From Streptomyces longispororuber (GTDB taxonomy: Bacteria; Actinomycetota; Actinomycetes; Streptomycetales; Streptomycetaceae), in contig NZ_BNBT01000087.1 of NCBI RefSeq assembly GCF_014656095.1, forward strand, positions 1-35,923: 35,923 bases of DNA, in the 5' to 3' direction. The notes under the pieces were generated by a model that was not told the origin of the DNA, did not search any database, and was given only the letters and a program-made list of their open reading frames with translations. Made by a program: the position numbers and the translations under genes. Shown piece after piece: positions 14,910 through 22,733 of the stretch (within the stretch, counting starts at the first letter, position 1; each line of letters starts with the position of its first letter).

Positions 14910-15218
14910 ATGAGCGCCGAGGACCTCGAGAAGTACGAGACCGAGATGGAGCTGAAGCTCTACCGGGAGTACCGAGATGTCGTCGGGCTGTTCAAATACG
15001 TGATCGAGACCGAGCGGCGTTTCTACCTCACGAACGACTACGAGATGCAGGTGCACTCCGTCCAGGGCGAGGTGTTCTTCGAGGTTTCCATGGCGGACGC
15101 CTGGGTGTGGGACATGTACAGGCCGGCTCGGTTCGTCAAGCAGGTACGCGTGCTCACGTTCAAGGACGTGAACATCGAGGAGCTCAACAAGAGCGATTTG
15201 GAACTGCCGGGCGGCTGA
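14910..15218 (+). CDS. DUF2469 family protein
   Basis: The 102-residue acidic protein matches the DUF2469 family, found almost only in actinobacteria and nearly invariant in sequence (MSAEDLEKYETEMELKLYREYRDVVGLFKYVIETERRFY is split here only by naming its ends: MSAEDLEKYE to ETERRFYLTN). No catalytic motif is visible and its function is unknown to me. Its conserved place beside signal peptidase, yraN and ribosomal genes suggests a basic cell role. The base composition and codon use match the neighbours. Confidence 0.93.
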   Translation: MSAEDLEKYETEMELKLYREYRDVVGLFKYVIETERRFYLTNDYEMQVHSVQGEVFFEVSMADAWVWDMYRPARFVKQVRVLTFKDVNIEELNKSDLELPGG

Positions 15219-15291
15219 GGGCGCTGAGGGGGCTTGGGCGCTGGGGCGGCTGAGGGGCTGGGGCGGCTGAGGGCTGCGGCGCCTGCGGTTC
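15219..15291 (+). repeat. Short GGGGCGGCTGAGGG repeats
   Basis: The stretch after the DUF2469 stop codon is built from variants of GGGCGGCTGAGGG and GGGCGCTGAGGGGG, at least four copies. No hairpin of note; probably polymorphic simple sequence. Confidence 0.55.
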
Positions 15292-15308
15292 TCGTGTGGG
15301 TGAGGGAG

Positions 15309-15317
15309 TTGTCCACA
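15309..15317 (+). promoter_or_regulatory. DnaA box
   Basis: TTGTCCACA is a perfect match to the preferred Streptomyces DnaA box. It lies in the inverted repeat AGTTGT-CC-ACAACT (15307-15320), upstream of the yraN-comM-dprA set. A weaker look-alike, AGATCCACA, lies at 15337-15345. Confidence 0.6.
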
Positions 15318-15391
15318 ACTGCCGGGTAGCGCACCAAGATCCACACGCGCCGGCCGGACTCGCGAGCGTTGATGTCGGAGGTGGTGCCGAC

Positions 15392-15754
15392 ATGAACGCA
15401 CGGAGCGCACTCGGCAAGTACGGCGAGGACCTGGCCGTCCGGCGACTCGCCGACGCCGGTATGACCGTCCTGGACCGCAACTGGCGCGGTGGCAGGACAG
15501 GGGAGATCGACATCGTCGCCCGGGACGGCGACGCGCTGGTCGTCTGCGAGGTGAAGACCCGCAAGGCGGCCTCCTTCCAGCATCCGATGGCCGCGCTGAC
15601 GCCTGCCAAGGCCGAGCGGCTGCGCGGCCTGGCCGAGCGCTGGGTCCAGGAGCACGGCGGAGCGCCACCGGGCGGCGTGCGGATCGACCTGATCGGCGTC
15701 CTGCTGCCCGAGCGCGGCGCACCCGTGGTGGAGCACGTGCGGGGGGCGGCCTGA
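15392..15754 (+). CDS. YraN family (UPF0102) endonuclease-like protein
   Basis: The 120-residue protein has the restriction-endonuclease-like pattern of YraN: NARSALGKYGEDLAVRRLADAG, then GEIDIVARDGDALVVCEVKTR with candidate metal ligands Glu12, Asp40, Glu53 and Lys55. Known: the family has a nuclease-like fold, but its biological role is not established; it is frequently near comM and rnhB. GGAGGTGG at 15377-15384 sets the ATG at 15392; the frame stays open to a GTG at 15296, without support. The stop codon overlaps the comM start. Confidence 0.93.
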   Translation: MNARSALGKYGEDLAVRRLADAGMTVLDRNWRGGRTGEIDIVARDGDALVVCEVKTRKAASFQHPMAALTPAKAERLRGLAERWVQEHGGAPPGGVRIDLIGVLLPERGAPVVEHVRGAA

Positions 15755-17382
15755 TGGGATTCGCGCGTACGTGCTCGGTGGCCCTCGTCGGGGTCGAGGG
15801 CGTCGTCGTCGAGGTGCAGGCCGACCTGGAGCCGGGCGTCGCGGCGTGCACGCTCGTCGGGCTGCCGGACAAGAGCCTCACGGAGAGCCGCGACCGGGTC
15901 CGGGCGGCCGTCGTCAACTCGGGCGGCGAATGGCCGCAGAAGAAGCTCACGGTCGGCCTGAGCCCCGCGTCCGTCCCCAAGGGCGGCAGCGGCTTCGACC
16001 TCGCGGTGGCGTGCGCCGTCCTCGGCGCCTCCGAGCGGATCGACCCCCGGGTCCTCGCCGACATCGTCATGATCGGCGAACTGGGCCTCGACGGCCGGGT
16101 GCGGCCGGTGCGCGGTGTCCTGCCCGCCGTCCTCGCGGCAGCCGACGCCGGGTACGAACAGGTCGTCGTGCCCGAGTGCACGGCGGCCGAGGCCACCCTG
16201 GTCCCCGGCGTCTCCGTCCTCGGCGTCCGCAGCCTGCGCCAGCTCATCGCCGTCCTCACCGACGAGCCCGTGCCGGACGAGACGCCGGACGACACCGGAC
16301 GCCCCGATCCCCTGATGGCGGGCCTCAGCCTGCCAGGAGCCGGGCTCGGCGTGGACGTGAGCGGCGGCCGGGCGGCGGCTGACGACCACCGCCACGACCT
16401 GGCGGACGTGGTGGGCCAGATCTCCGCGCGGACGGCTATCGAGGTGGCGGCCGCCGGGGGACACCACGTCTTCCTCCAGGGGCCACCGGGCGCGGGCAAG
16501 ACGATGCTCGCCGAACGGCTGCCCACGATCATGCCCAGGCTGACCAGGGAGGAGTCCCTGGAGGTGACGGCGGTCCACTCGGTCGCGGGCATGCTGCCGC
16601 CGGGCAAGCCCCTCGTGGACGTCCCGCCGTTCTGCGCGCCCCACCACTCCTCGACCATGCAGTCGCTCGTCGGCGGCGGCAAAGGCATCGCCCGCCCAGG
16701 AGCGGTGTCCCTGGCCCACCGAGGAGTGCTCTTTTTGGACGAGGCGCCGGAATTCAGCAGCCACGCGCTCGACGCGCTGCGGCAGCCGCTGGAGTCCGGG
16801 TACGTCGTCATCGCCCGCAGCGCCGGGGTCGTACGGCTGCCGTCCCGGTTCCAGATGCTCCTGGCGGCCAACCCCTGCCCGTGCGGCCGCTTCAGCTTCA
16901 CCGGCAACGCCGCCTGCGAGTGCTCGCCCCCCAGCATCCGCCGCTACCAGTCCCGGCTGTCCGGCCCGCTCCTCGACCGGGTCGACCTGCGGGTCGAGGT
17001 GGAGCCCGTCACGCGTTCCGAGCTGACGGCGGCGGGCACGCGGGGCGAGACCACCCGCGTCGTGGCCGAGCGGGTGCGGGAGGCCCGCGACCGAGCCGCC
17101 GCCCGCTACCGGGACACGCCATGGCGGACGAACAGCGACGTCCCCGGCCATGAGCTGCGCACCCGCTGGCACGCCGTGCCTGGCGCGATGACCGAGGCCG
17201 AGAGCAGCCTGGAGCGCGGCACGCTGACCGCCCGCGGCCTGGACCGGGTGCTGCGGGTCGCCTGGACCGTCGCGGACCTGGCGGGCCACGACCGCCCCGA
17301 CGAGACGGACGTGGCCCTCGCCCTGCAACTGCGCACGGGGGTGCCCCGCGGGGTGCCCATGGTGCTCGGGGCCCGGCCGTGA
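15754..17382 (+). CDS. comM: YifB/ComM family Mg-chelatase-like AAA+ ATPase
   Basis: Seen in the 542-residue protein: an N-terminal Lon-protease-like S5 domain (FARTCSVALVGVEG, PAS-VPKGGSGFDLA), a Walker A motif GPPGAGKT (243-250), Walker B FLDE (327-330), and a cysteine-rich segment NPCPCGR...CECSPP (about 376-397), then a C-terminal Mg-chelatase domain. Known: in naturally transformable bacteria ComM is a hexameric helicase that extends branch migration during recombination; in non-transformable species its role is unclear. It overlaps yraN at one side and dprA at the other (GTGA), so the three form a tight operon. No promoter is seen inside. Confidence 0.95.
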   Translation: MGFARTCSVALVGVEGVVVEVQADLEPGVAACTLVGLPDKSLTESRDRVRAAVVNSGGEWPQKKLTVGLSPASVPKGGSGFDLAVACAVLGASERIDPRVLADIVMIGELGLDGRVRPVRGVLPAVLAAADAGYEQVVVPECTAAEATLVPGVSVLGVRSLRQLIAVLTDEPVPDETPDDTGRPDPLMAGLSLPGAGLGVDVSGGRAAADDHRHDLADVVGQISARTAIEVAAAGGHHVFLQGPPGAGKTMLAERLPTIMPRLTREESLEVTAVHSVAGMLPPGKPLVDVPPFCAPHHSSTMQSLVGGGKGIARPGAVSLAHRGVLFLDEAPEFSSHALDALRQPLESGYVVIARSAGVVRLPSRFQMLLAANPCPCGRFSFTGNAACECSPPSIRRYQSRLSGPLLDRVDLRVEVEPVTRSELTAAGTRGETTRVVAERVREARDRAAARYRDTPWRTNSDVPGHELRTRWHAVPGAMTEAESSLERGTLTARGLDRVLRVAWTVADLAGHDRPDETDVALALQLRTGVPRGVPMVLGARP

Positions 17383-18767
17383 GCCCGGAGCCGGAACGGG
17401 AGGGGCTGCCCGCCCCGGCTCCGGGCCCGGCCTCGGCTCCAGGCCGGGCCTCGGCACCAGGCCCGGCCTCGGCTCCGGCGTCCCCGGCCTCGCCCCGCGC
17501 GGCCTGCGCCTCGGAAGGCCCACCGGGTCCGGCTCGGCGCTCGGAACCGGCTGCGCCCCCGGAACCGGCTGCGCCCCCGGAGCCACCACCGCGCCCGCGG
17601 TGCGATCCGTCCGCCGTCCCCGCACCCGACGAGGAACGGCTCGCCCGGGTCGCCCTGACCCGGGTGCTCGAACCGGGGGACGCCGTGGGCGGCTGGTGGC
17701 TGCGGGAGTGGGGGGCCGTCGCCGTGCTGCGGCGGCTCCAGGACGGGGCGGCGACGCTGCCCGGGGTGAGTGCCCGGCGCTGGGAGGGCCTGCGGGCGCG
17801 GGCCGCCCGGACGCGCGCCGGACAGGACCTGGAGGTGGCCGCGGCGGCGGGGGCACGGTTCGTGACGCCCCAGGACACGGAGTGGCCCGCGCAACTGGAC
17901 GACCTGGGGGACGCGCGGCCCGTCGGCCTCTGGGTGCGGGGGCGGCCGTCGCTGCGCATCTGGGCGCTGCGTTCGGTCGCCGTCGTGGGCGCCCGGGCGT
18001 GCACGGAGTACGGGGCGCACATGGCGGCGAGCCTCGGCGCGGGCCTCGCCGAGCGCGGTTGGGTGGTGGTGTCCGGCGGCGCGTACGGCGTGGACGGCGC
18101 GGCGCACCGGGGCGCGCTGGGCGCGGACGGCGCCACCGTGGCCGTGGTGGCGTGCGGAGTCGACCGGCCCTACCCCCGCGGACACGCCCAGTTGCTCGGC
18201 AGGATCGCCGAACAAGGGCTCGTGGTGGGGGAGTTGCCTCCCGGCGACCACCCGACGCCGAGCCGGTTCATCCTGCGGAACAGGGTCATCGCCGCCCTCA
18301 CCCGGGGCACGGTCGTGGTGGAGGCGGCCTACCGCAGCGGGGCCCTGGTCACGGCGCGAGCCGCGCGGGACCTCGGGCGGTTCACGATGGGGGTGCCCGG
18401 GCCCGCCACCAGCGGCCTCTCGGCGGGGGTGCACGAACTGCTGCGCGGGGACGCGGTGCTCGTCACGGACGCCGCGGAAGTGGTGGAGCTGGTCGGGGAC
18501 ATGGGCGAGCTGGCCCCGCGGCGGCGCGGCCCCGTCGTGCCGCGCGACCTGCTGGGCCCCGGCGCCGCCCGGGTCCTCGCGGCGCTGCCCGCCCGGGGCG
18601 GCGCGGCCGTGCCGGACATCGCGCGGGAGGCCGGCACCAGCGCGGACGACGCGGTCGCCAGGCTGTACGAGCTTCGCTCCCTCGGGTTTGTCGAACGGCT
18701 GGGCGACGGCTGGCAGTTGACACGCCAGGCGTTTCCGTCCGCCATTCCGGAGGGGGGTGATGCGTGA
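17379..18767 (+). CDS. dprA: DNA-processing protein DprA
   Basis: DprA binds incoming single-stranded DNA and loads RecA in transformation; it is also conserved in bacteria not known to be competent. Seen: a Rossmann-like domain with SVAVVGARACTEYG (GAR at 204-206), VVSGGAYGVDGAAHRGAL, GVDRPYPRGH and PSRFILRNRVIAAL, and a C-terminal winged-helix domain (about 392-450, IAREAGTSADDAVARLYELRSLG). The first ~75 residues are Pro/Ala/Ser-rich, with repeated SAPG-ASAPG units, and lie outside any domain. The GTG at 17379 overlaps the comM stop; a shorter protein from a later start is possible because the N-terminus is not conserved. Confidence 0.93.
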   Translation: MSPEPEREGLPAPAPGPASAPGRASAPGPASAPASPASPRAACASEGPPGPARRSEPAAPPEPAAPPEPPPRPRCDPSAVPAPDEERLARVALTRVLEPGDAVGGWWLREWGAVAVLRRLQDGAATLPGVSARRWEGLRARAARTRAGQDLEVAAAAGARFVTPQDTEWPAQLDDLGDARPVGLWVRGRPSLRIWALRSVAVVGARACTEYGAHMAASLGAGLAERGWVVVSGGAYGVDGAAHRGALGADGATVAVVACGVDRPYPRGHAQLLGRIAEQGLVVGELPPGDHPTPSRFILRNRVIAALTRGTVVVEAAYRSGALVTARAARDLGRFTMGVPGPATSGLSAGVHELLRGDAVLVTDAAEVVELVGDMGELAPRRRGPVVPRDLLGPGAARVLAALPARGGAAVPDIAREAGTSADDAVARLYELRSLGFVERLGDGWQLTRQAFPSAIPEGGDA

Positions 18768-19077
18768 CGGTGCGTGTTCCGCCGGATGGATGACGGCGTG
18801 GCGCCCGCCTGACGGCCGCGTGAATCGGTGCAGTTGGCGCCTTAGATCCATTACGCAGAGCGACCACGGCGGACCGCCCGGACGTAAAGCGGAACGTATC
18901 TGCGTACGCCCGATCCCATACTCTTCGCTCACCGCGACACTTCAGTCACGCTACGCTCACAACGAATCCGGTGCAGACAGGCAATCAGACGGACAACCCC
19001 ACCCACTCCACGCAAACCACCACCGCACCAGTTCCGGCAACCTCCCAGGTTCACGGCAGAACGGCTCAAGGCGACGT
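18768..19077 (+). other. Upstream region of whiG
   Basis: A 310-base gap of clearly lower GC than its surroundings. The -10-like CATACT at 18917-18922 and TACGCT at 18951-18956 lie in its right half, without matched -35 boxes. No stable hairpin for dprA was found. No integrase, att-type repeat or cargo gene is present between dprA and whiG. Confidence 0.45.
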
Positions 19078-19923
19078 ATGCCCCAGCACACCTCCGGGTC
19101 CGACCGGGCGGCAGTTCCCCCCGCCGCCCGAAGCGGCGAGCAGGAGCGGCGGCCCCCCGCGCCCTCGTCGCTGGACGAGCTGTGGCGGTCGTACAAGGCG
19201 ACGGGTGACGGGCGGCTGCGCGAGCAGCTCATCCTGCACTACTCGCCCCTGGTCAAGTACGTCGCGGGCCGGGTGAGCGTGGGGCTGCCGCCCAACGTCG
19301 AGCAGGCGGACTTCGTGTCGTCCGGGGTCTTCGGGCTCATCGACGCGATCGAGAAGTTCGACATCGAGCGGTCCATCAAGTTCGAGACGTACGCGATCAC
19401 CCGCATCCGCGGGGCGATGATCGACGAGTTGCGGGCGCTGGACTGGATCCCCCGGTCGGTGCGGCAGAAGGCGCGCAACGTGGAGCGGGCCTACGCCACC
19501 CTGGAGGCGCGGCTCAGACGCACCCCCTCGGAGAGCGAGGTCGCCGCCGAGATGGGCATCCCGATCGAGGAACTGCACGCGGTGTTCAGCCAGTTGTCCC
19601 TGGCCAACGTCGTCGCCCTGGAGGAGCTGCTGCACGTCGGCGGCGAGGGCGGCGACCGGCTGAGCCTGATGGACACGCTGGAGGACACCGCCGCCGACAA
19701 CCCGGTCGAGGTCGCCGAGGACCGCGAGCTGCGCCGGCTGCTCGCCCGCGCCATCAACACGCTGCCGGAGCGGGAGAAGACCGTCGTCACGCTCTACTAC
19801 TACGAAGGCCTCACCCTCGCCGAGATCGGCAACGTGCTCGGCGTGACCGAGAGCCGGGTCAGTCAGATCCACACCAAGTCGGTGCTGCAGCTCCGGGCGA
19901 AGCTGGCCAGTTTCGGCCGCTGA
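19078..19923 (+). CDS. whiG: RNA polymerase sigma factor WhiG (sporulation, FliA class)
   Basis: WhiG directs transcription of early aerial-hypha sporulation genes such as whiH and whiI. Seen: the 281-residue protein begins MPQHTSGSDRAAVPPAA; region 2 includes LILHYSPLVKYVAGRVSVGLPP and GVFGLIDAIEKFD, region 3 follows, and region 4 contains TLPEREKTVVTLYYYEGL and the helix-turn-helix LAEIGNVLGVTESRVSQIH. This is near-identical to the S. coelicolor protein I recall. Known: WhiG is held inactive by the anti-sigma factor RsiG together with c-di-GMP; rsiG is not in the window. The ATG at 19078 gives the conserved N-terminus, but no strong ribosome binding site precedes it. Its neighbours dprA and the TetR gene are the usual ones. 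Confidence 0.97.
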   Translation: MPQHTSGSDRAAVPPAARSGEQERRPPAPSSLDELWRSYKATGDGRLREQLILHYSPLVKYVAGRVSVGLPPNVEQADFVSSGVFGLIDAIEKFDIERSIKFETYAITRIRGAMIDELRALDWIPRSVRQKARNVERAYATLEARLRRTPSESEVAAEMGIPIEELHAVFSQLSLANVVALEELLHVGGEGGDRLSLMDTLEDTAADNPVEVAEDRELRRLLARAINTLPEREKTVVTLYYYEGLTLAEIGNVLGVTESRVSQIHTKSVLQLRAKLASFGR

Positions 19924-20039
19924 GCACGCTGAATCGTCCCTTCCCGGCCCCCGCTCCCGGCCGCCGCCCCGCCTCGACGCGCCCTCGCCGCCGGGCGGAA
20001 TGCCTGCTTGGCGGACTCCCCCGGCGCGAGGGGCGTCCG

Positions 20040-20045
20040 TACAGT
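20040..20045 (+). promoter_or_regulatory. -10 box before the TetR-type gene
   Basis: TACAGT ends six bases before the GTG at 20052. A GGAGG (20046-20050) lies between them but only one base from the start codon, too close for normal ribosome binding. A leaderless mRNA is the simplest reading. Confidence 0.4.
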
Positions 20046-20051
20046 GGAGGC

Positions 20052-20633
20052 GTGCCAAGGATTCGAGCGGCCTCTGTGGCCGAGCACCGGTCGATGCAGC
20101 GCGGCGCCCTGCTGGACGCCGCGCGCACCCTGCTGTCCGAGGGCGGTACGGATGCGCTGACGTTCCCCGCGCTCGCCGAGCGCACGGGCCTCGCGCGGTC
20201 GTCCGTCTACGAGTACTTCCGCTCCCGCGCGGCCGTCGTCGAAGAGCTGTGCGAGGTCGACTTCCCCGTCTGGGCGGCGGAGGTCGAAGCGGCGATGAAG
20301 CGGGCCGAGACGCCCGAGGGCCAGGTCGAGGCCTATGTGCGCCAGCAGCTCGCCCTGGTCGGGGACCGGCGGCACCGGGCCGTCGTCGCCATCTCCGCGA
20401 GCGAGCTGGACGCCGGCGCCCGGGAGAAGATCCGGGCCGCGCACGGAGGCCTGGTGGCCATGATCGTGGAGGCGCTCGGCGCCCTGGGGCACCAGGAGCC
20501 CCGGCTCGCGGCCATGCTGCTCCAGGGCATCGTGGACGCCGCGGTACGGCGGATCGAGCTGGGCGTGGCCGAGGAACCCGAGGCCATCACGGAGGCGGCC
20601 GTGGCTATGGCCCTACGAGGCGTCCAGGGCTGA
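20052..20633 (+). CDS. TetR/AcrR family transcriptional regulator
   Basis: The 193-residue protein has a TetR-type N-terminal helix-turn-helix (LLDAARTLLSEGGTDALTFPALAERTGLARSSVYEYFRSR split by its ends LLDAARTLL and SVYEYFRSR, about residues 20-58) and a helical C-terminal ligand/dimer domain. The ligand and targets are unknown. It lies between whiG and an M23-type gene that converges on it. Starts at 20052 (GTG) or 20094 (ATG) are both possible; 20052 is preferred because of the -10 box just upstream. A role next to whiG in development is only a guess from position. Confidence 0.9.
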   Translation: MPRIRAASVAEHRSMQRGALLDAARTLLSEGGTDALTFPALAERTGLARSSVYEYFRSRAAVVEELCEVDFPVWAAEVEAAMKRAETPEGQVEAYVRQQLALVGDRRHRAVVAISASELDAGAREKIRAAHGGLVAMIVEALGALGHQEPRLAAMLLQGIVDAAVRRIELGVAEEPEAITEAAVAMALRGVQG

Positions 20634-20668
20634 CCCCCACCTCCCGGGCTTCCGGGGCCCTCCCTCCC

Positions 20669-21466
20669 TCACCCCCCTGGGCCTGCCTGATGACTGATCG
20701 TGTGGTGGGTCGTGTGATCCGGCACGCGAGGCGGTTCAGGGTCTACCCCCCCGCCAGCCCAGCGGCCTCCCTCCATCACCTGCACACCCCCCGCCCAAGG
20801 CACCTTCAGGGCCCCGGAACCCCCGCCCAACGGCAGCAGCCGTGACGGCCCTCCTCCCAGCAGCCAGGGCGGCAGCAGGCCCAGCGGGTTCAGGTACGTG
20901 TCCGCGCGGCGGAGGCCCCAGTGGAGGCAAGGCGTGGGGCAGTGGTAGCGGGCCGTGGGTTCCACGGTGCCGAGGACGTCGCCCGTAGTGACCTCGGTGC
21001 CCTTGCGGACCGACGGACGTACCGGTTCGTAGGTCGTGCGCAGGGGCGGGTTGCCCGTGGCCCGCAGTTCCACCGCGATCACGCCTCGGCCCGCCACCCG
21101 GCCCGCGAAGGAGACGCGGCCGGGCGCCACCGCCCGTACGGCGGAGCCCGGGGGTGCGGCCAGGTCCACACCCCGGTGGCCAGGGCCGTAGGCGGTCGCC
21201 GGAGGTTCCCACCCCCGTACGACCAGGGGGCGCAGGCCCACCGGCCAGACGCCGCCCACTGCGGGCGGTGCCGCGCCGGACCCGTCGGCGAAGGGCGGCG
21301 GGCCCGCGACTGCGCGGGTGGCGGAGGGCGGCGGCCCTGGGTTCGCGCGGGCGATCAAAGGCGGCGGCCCCGGCGCCGCGTGGGCGGGGAGGGGCAGGAG
21401 GAGCGTGAGGAGTGCGAGGGCGGCGAGGGTCAGTGCCGGGGACAGGGGGCGGTGTGCGTGTGACAT
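20669..21466 (-). CDS. Secreted M23 family metallopeptidase-like protein
   Basis: M23 enzymes cut peptidoglycan peptide crosslinks. Seen in the 265-residue protein: a signal peptide (about 1-30, hydrophobic core ALTLAALALLTLLLPLP ending AHAA), a Pro-rich linker, and a LytM-like domain with HRGVDLA (His97 and Asp101, zinc ligands). The second motif is PCLHWG with His182 as third ligand, but the position of the usual catalytic first histidine (HxH) is Cys180. It may therefore be a weak or non-catalytic LytM, though this Cys form recurs in actinomycetes, from memory. After the domain comes an extra Gly/Pro-rich tail. It is convergent with the TetR gene and divergent from rpsB. Confidence 0.88.
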   Translation of the reverse strand: MSHAHRPLSPALTLAALALLTLLLPLPAHAAPGPPPLIARANPGPPPSATRAVAGPPPFADGSGAAPPAVGGVWPVGLRPLVVRGWEPPATAYGPGHRGVDLAAPPGSAVRAVAPGRVSFAGRVAGRGVIAVELRATGNPPLRTTYEPVRPSVRKGTEVTTGDVLGTVEPTARYHCPTPCLHWGLRRADTYLNPLGLLPPWLLGGGPSRLLPLGGGSGALKVPWAGGVQVMEGGRWAGGGVDPEPPRVPDHTTHHTISHQAGPGG

Positions 21467-21535
21467 GCGAGAACGGTCCCGCCAGCGGGGCGGTTCGTGG
21501 GGATCATGGCCGGGAACGGTGGACTACCCGTCGGT

Positions 21536-21544
21536 TGTGGACAG
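21536..21544 (-). promoter_or_regulatory. DnaA box, one-base variant
   Basis: TGTGGACAG is the reverse of CTGTCCACA, which differs from the preferred Streptomyces box in its first base only. It lies in the M23-rpsB divergent gap. Confidence 0.4.
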
Positions 21545-21573
21545 CGGCGTCACCCGGCGCCTCGCGGGTCCCG

Positions 21574-21607
21574 TACACTTCATGTGGCGATCCGGGCCAC
21601 CGGGTCG
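21574..21607 (+). promoter_or_regulatory. rpsB -10 box and leader hairpin
   Basis: TACACT (21574-21579) fits a -10 box; no good -35 is visible. Shortly after the expected start point an 8-bp stem (CGATCCGG at 21588-21595, CCGGGTCG at 21600-21607, one G-T pair) with a four-base loop would open the rpsB mRNA, leaving a ~150-base leader before the ATG. Confidence 0.4.
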
Positions 21608-21738
21608 ACTTCGCACGCCCCGGCACCGGGCTCTCGCAGCCGCCGGTGTCAGCGCCTTTCGGTCCCGCACGCGAGTGCGTGGCACGGCGCGCGGCAGGGC
21701 GTCAGGAAACAACCGAGAAAACACCAAGGAGTACGGCC

Positions 21739-22635
21739 ATGGCCGTCGTCACGATGCGGGAGCTGCTGGAAAGCGGCGTCCACTTCGGTCACCAGACCCG
21801 TCGTTGGAACCCGAAGATGAAGCGCTTCATCTTCACGGAGCGCAACGGCATCTACATCATCGACCTGCTCCAGTCGCTGTCGTACATCGACCGCGCCTAC
21901 GAGTTCGTCAAGGAGACCGTCGCCCACGGCGGCACGGTCATGTTCGTCGGTACGAAGAAGCAGGCGCAGGAGGCCATCGCCGAGCAGGCCACCCGCGTCG
22001 GCATGCCCTACGTCAACCAGCGCTGGCTGGGCGGCATGCTCACCAACTTCTCGACCGTCTACAAGCGCCTGCAGCGCCTCAAGGAGCTTGAGGCCATCGA
22101 CTTCGAGGACGTGGCCGCCTCCGGCCTCACCAAGAAGGAGCTGCTGGTCCTCTCCCGCGAGAAGGCCAAGCTGGAGAAGACCCTCGGCGGTATCCGCGAG
22201 ATGCAGAAGGTGCCCAGCGCCGTCTGGATCGTGGACACCAAGAAGGAGCACATCGCCGTCGGCGAGGCGCGCAAGCTGAACATCCCGGTCGTCGCGATCC
22301 TCGACACCAACTGCGACCCCGACGAGGTCGACTACAAGATCCCGGGCAACGACGACGCGATCCGCTCCGTCACCCTGCTCACCCGCGTGATCGCCGACGC
22401 CGTCGCCGAGGGCCTCATCGCCCGTTCCGGCGTCGCCACCGGTGACTCCAAGCCGGGCGAGAAGGCCGCGGGCGAGCCGCTCGCCGAGTGGGAGCGCGAC
22501 CTGCTCGAGGGCGAGAAGAAGGCCGACGAGAAGCCCGCCGACGAGAAGCCCGCCGACGAGAAGCCCGCCGAGGAGGCCAAGGCCGAGGACAAGCCCGCCG
22601 AGGCCCCGGCCGCGGACGCCGCTGAGCAGGCCTGA
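21739..22635 (+). CDS. rpsB: 30S ribosomal protein S2
   Basis: S2 is one of the last proteins to join the 30S subunit. The ATG at 21739 with AAGGAG at 21726-21731 gives MAVVTMRELLESGVHFGHQ, and the body has RRWNPKMKRFI, NQRWLGGMLTNF and DTNCDPDEVDYKIPGNDDA. The last ~60 residues are a Lys/Glu/Pro/Ala tail with DEKPADEKPADEKPAEE repeats, the source of a 15-base direct repeat at the DNA level. The 298-residue length is above E. coli S2 because of this tail, which is typical of actinomycetes but variable. tsf follows after a hairpin. Confidence 0.98.
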   Translation: MAVVTMRELLESGVHFGHQTRRWNPKMKRFIFTERNGIYIIDLLQSLSYIDRAYEFVKETVAHGGTVMFVGTKKQAQEAIAEQATRVGMPYVNQRWLGGMLTNFSTVYKRLQRLKELEAIDFEDVAASGLTKKELLVLSREKAKLEKTLGGIREMQKVPSAVWIVDTKKEHIAVGEARKLNIPVVAILDTNCDPDEVDYKIPGNDDAIRSVTLLTRVIADAVAEGLIARSGVATGDSKPGEKAAGEPLAEWERDLLEGEKKADEKPADEKPADEKPAEEAKAEDKPAEAPAADAAEQA

Positions 22636-22653
22636 CCTCAGCATCGGACGCTG

Positions 22654-22691
22654 ACGGCGGGGGCTCGCGCCACGAGCGCGGCCCCCGCCGT
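22654..22691 (+). terminator. Hairpin between rpsB and tsf
   Basis: A perfect 10-bp stem (ACGGCGGGGG / CCCCCGCCGT) with an 18-base, partly self-pairing loop. It may act as an attenuator that lowers tsf transcription relative to rpsB. Confidence 0.7.
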
Positions 22692-22733
22692 TCACCCGTA
22701 GATCTTCGACTCCAGGAAAGACTTCCGAGAATC

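Noticed and set aside
15305..15345. A replication origin
   Set aside because: Only one perfect and one poor DnaA box; the Streptomyces oriC has many boxes between dnaA and dnaN, which are not here.
14553..17856. Overlapping minus-strand frames of about 800-890 codons opposite DUF2469, yraN and comM
   Set aside because: Same GC-skew artefact; they run through several genes of the plus strand and have no domain.
18768..19077. An integrated element between dprA and whiG
   Set aside because: The gap is 310 bases, without integrase, direct repeats or tRNA fragment.
18768..21738. A WhiG-dependent promoter near whiG
   Set aside because: I looked for the TAAA / GCCGATAA type pair and did not find a convincing match.
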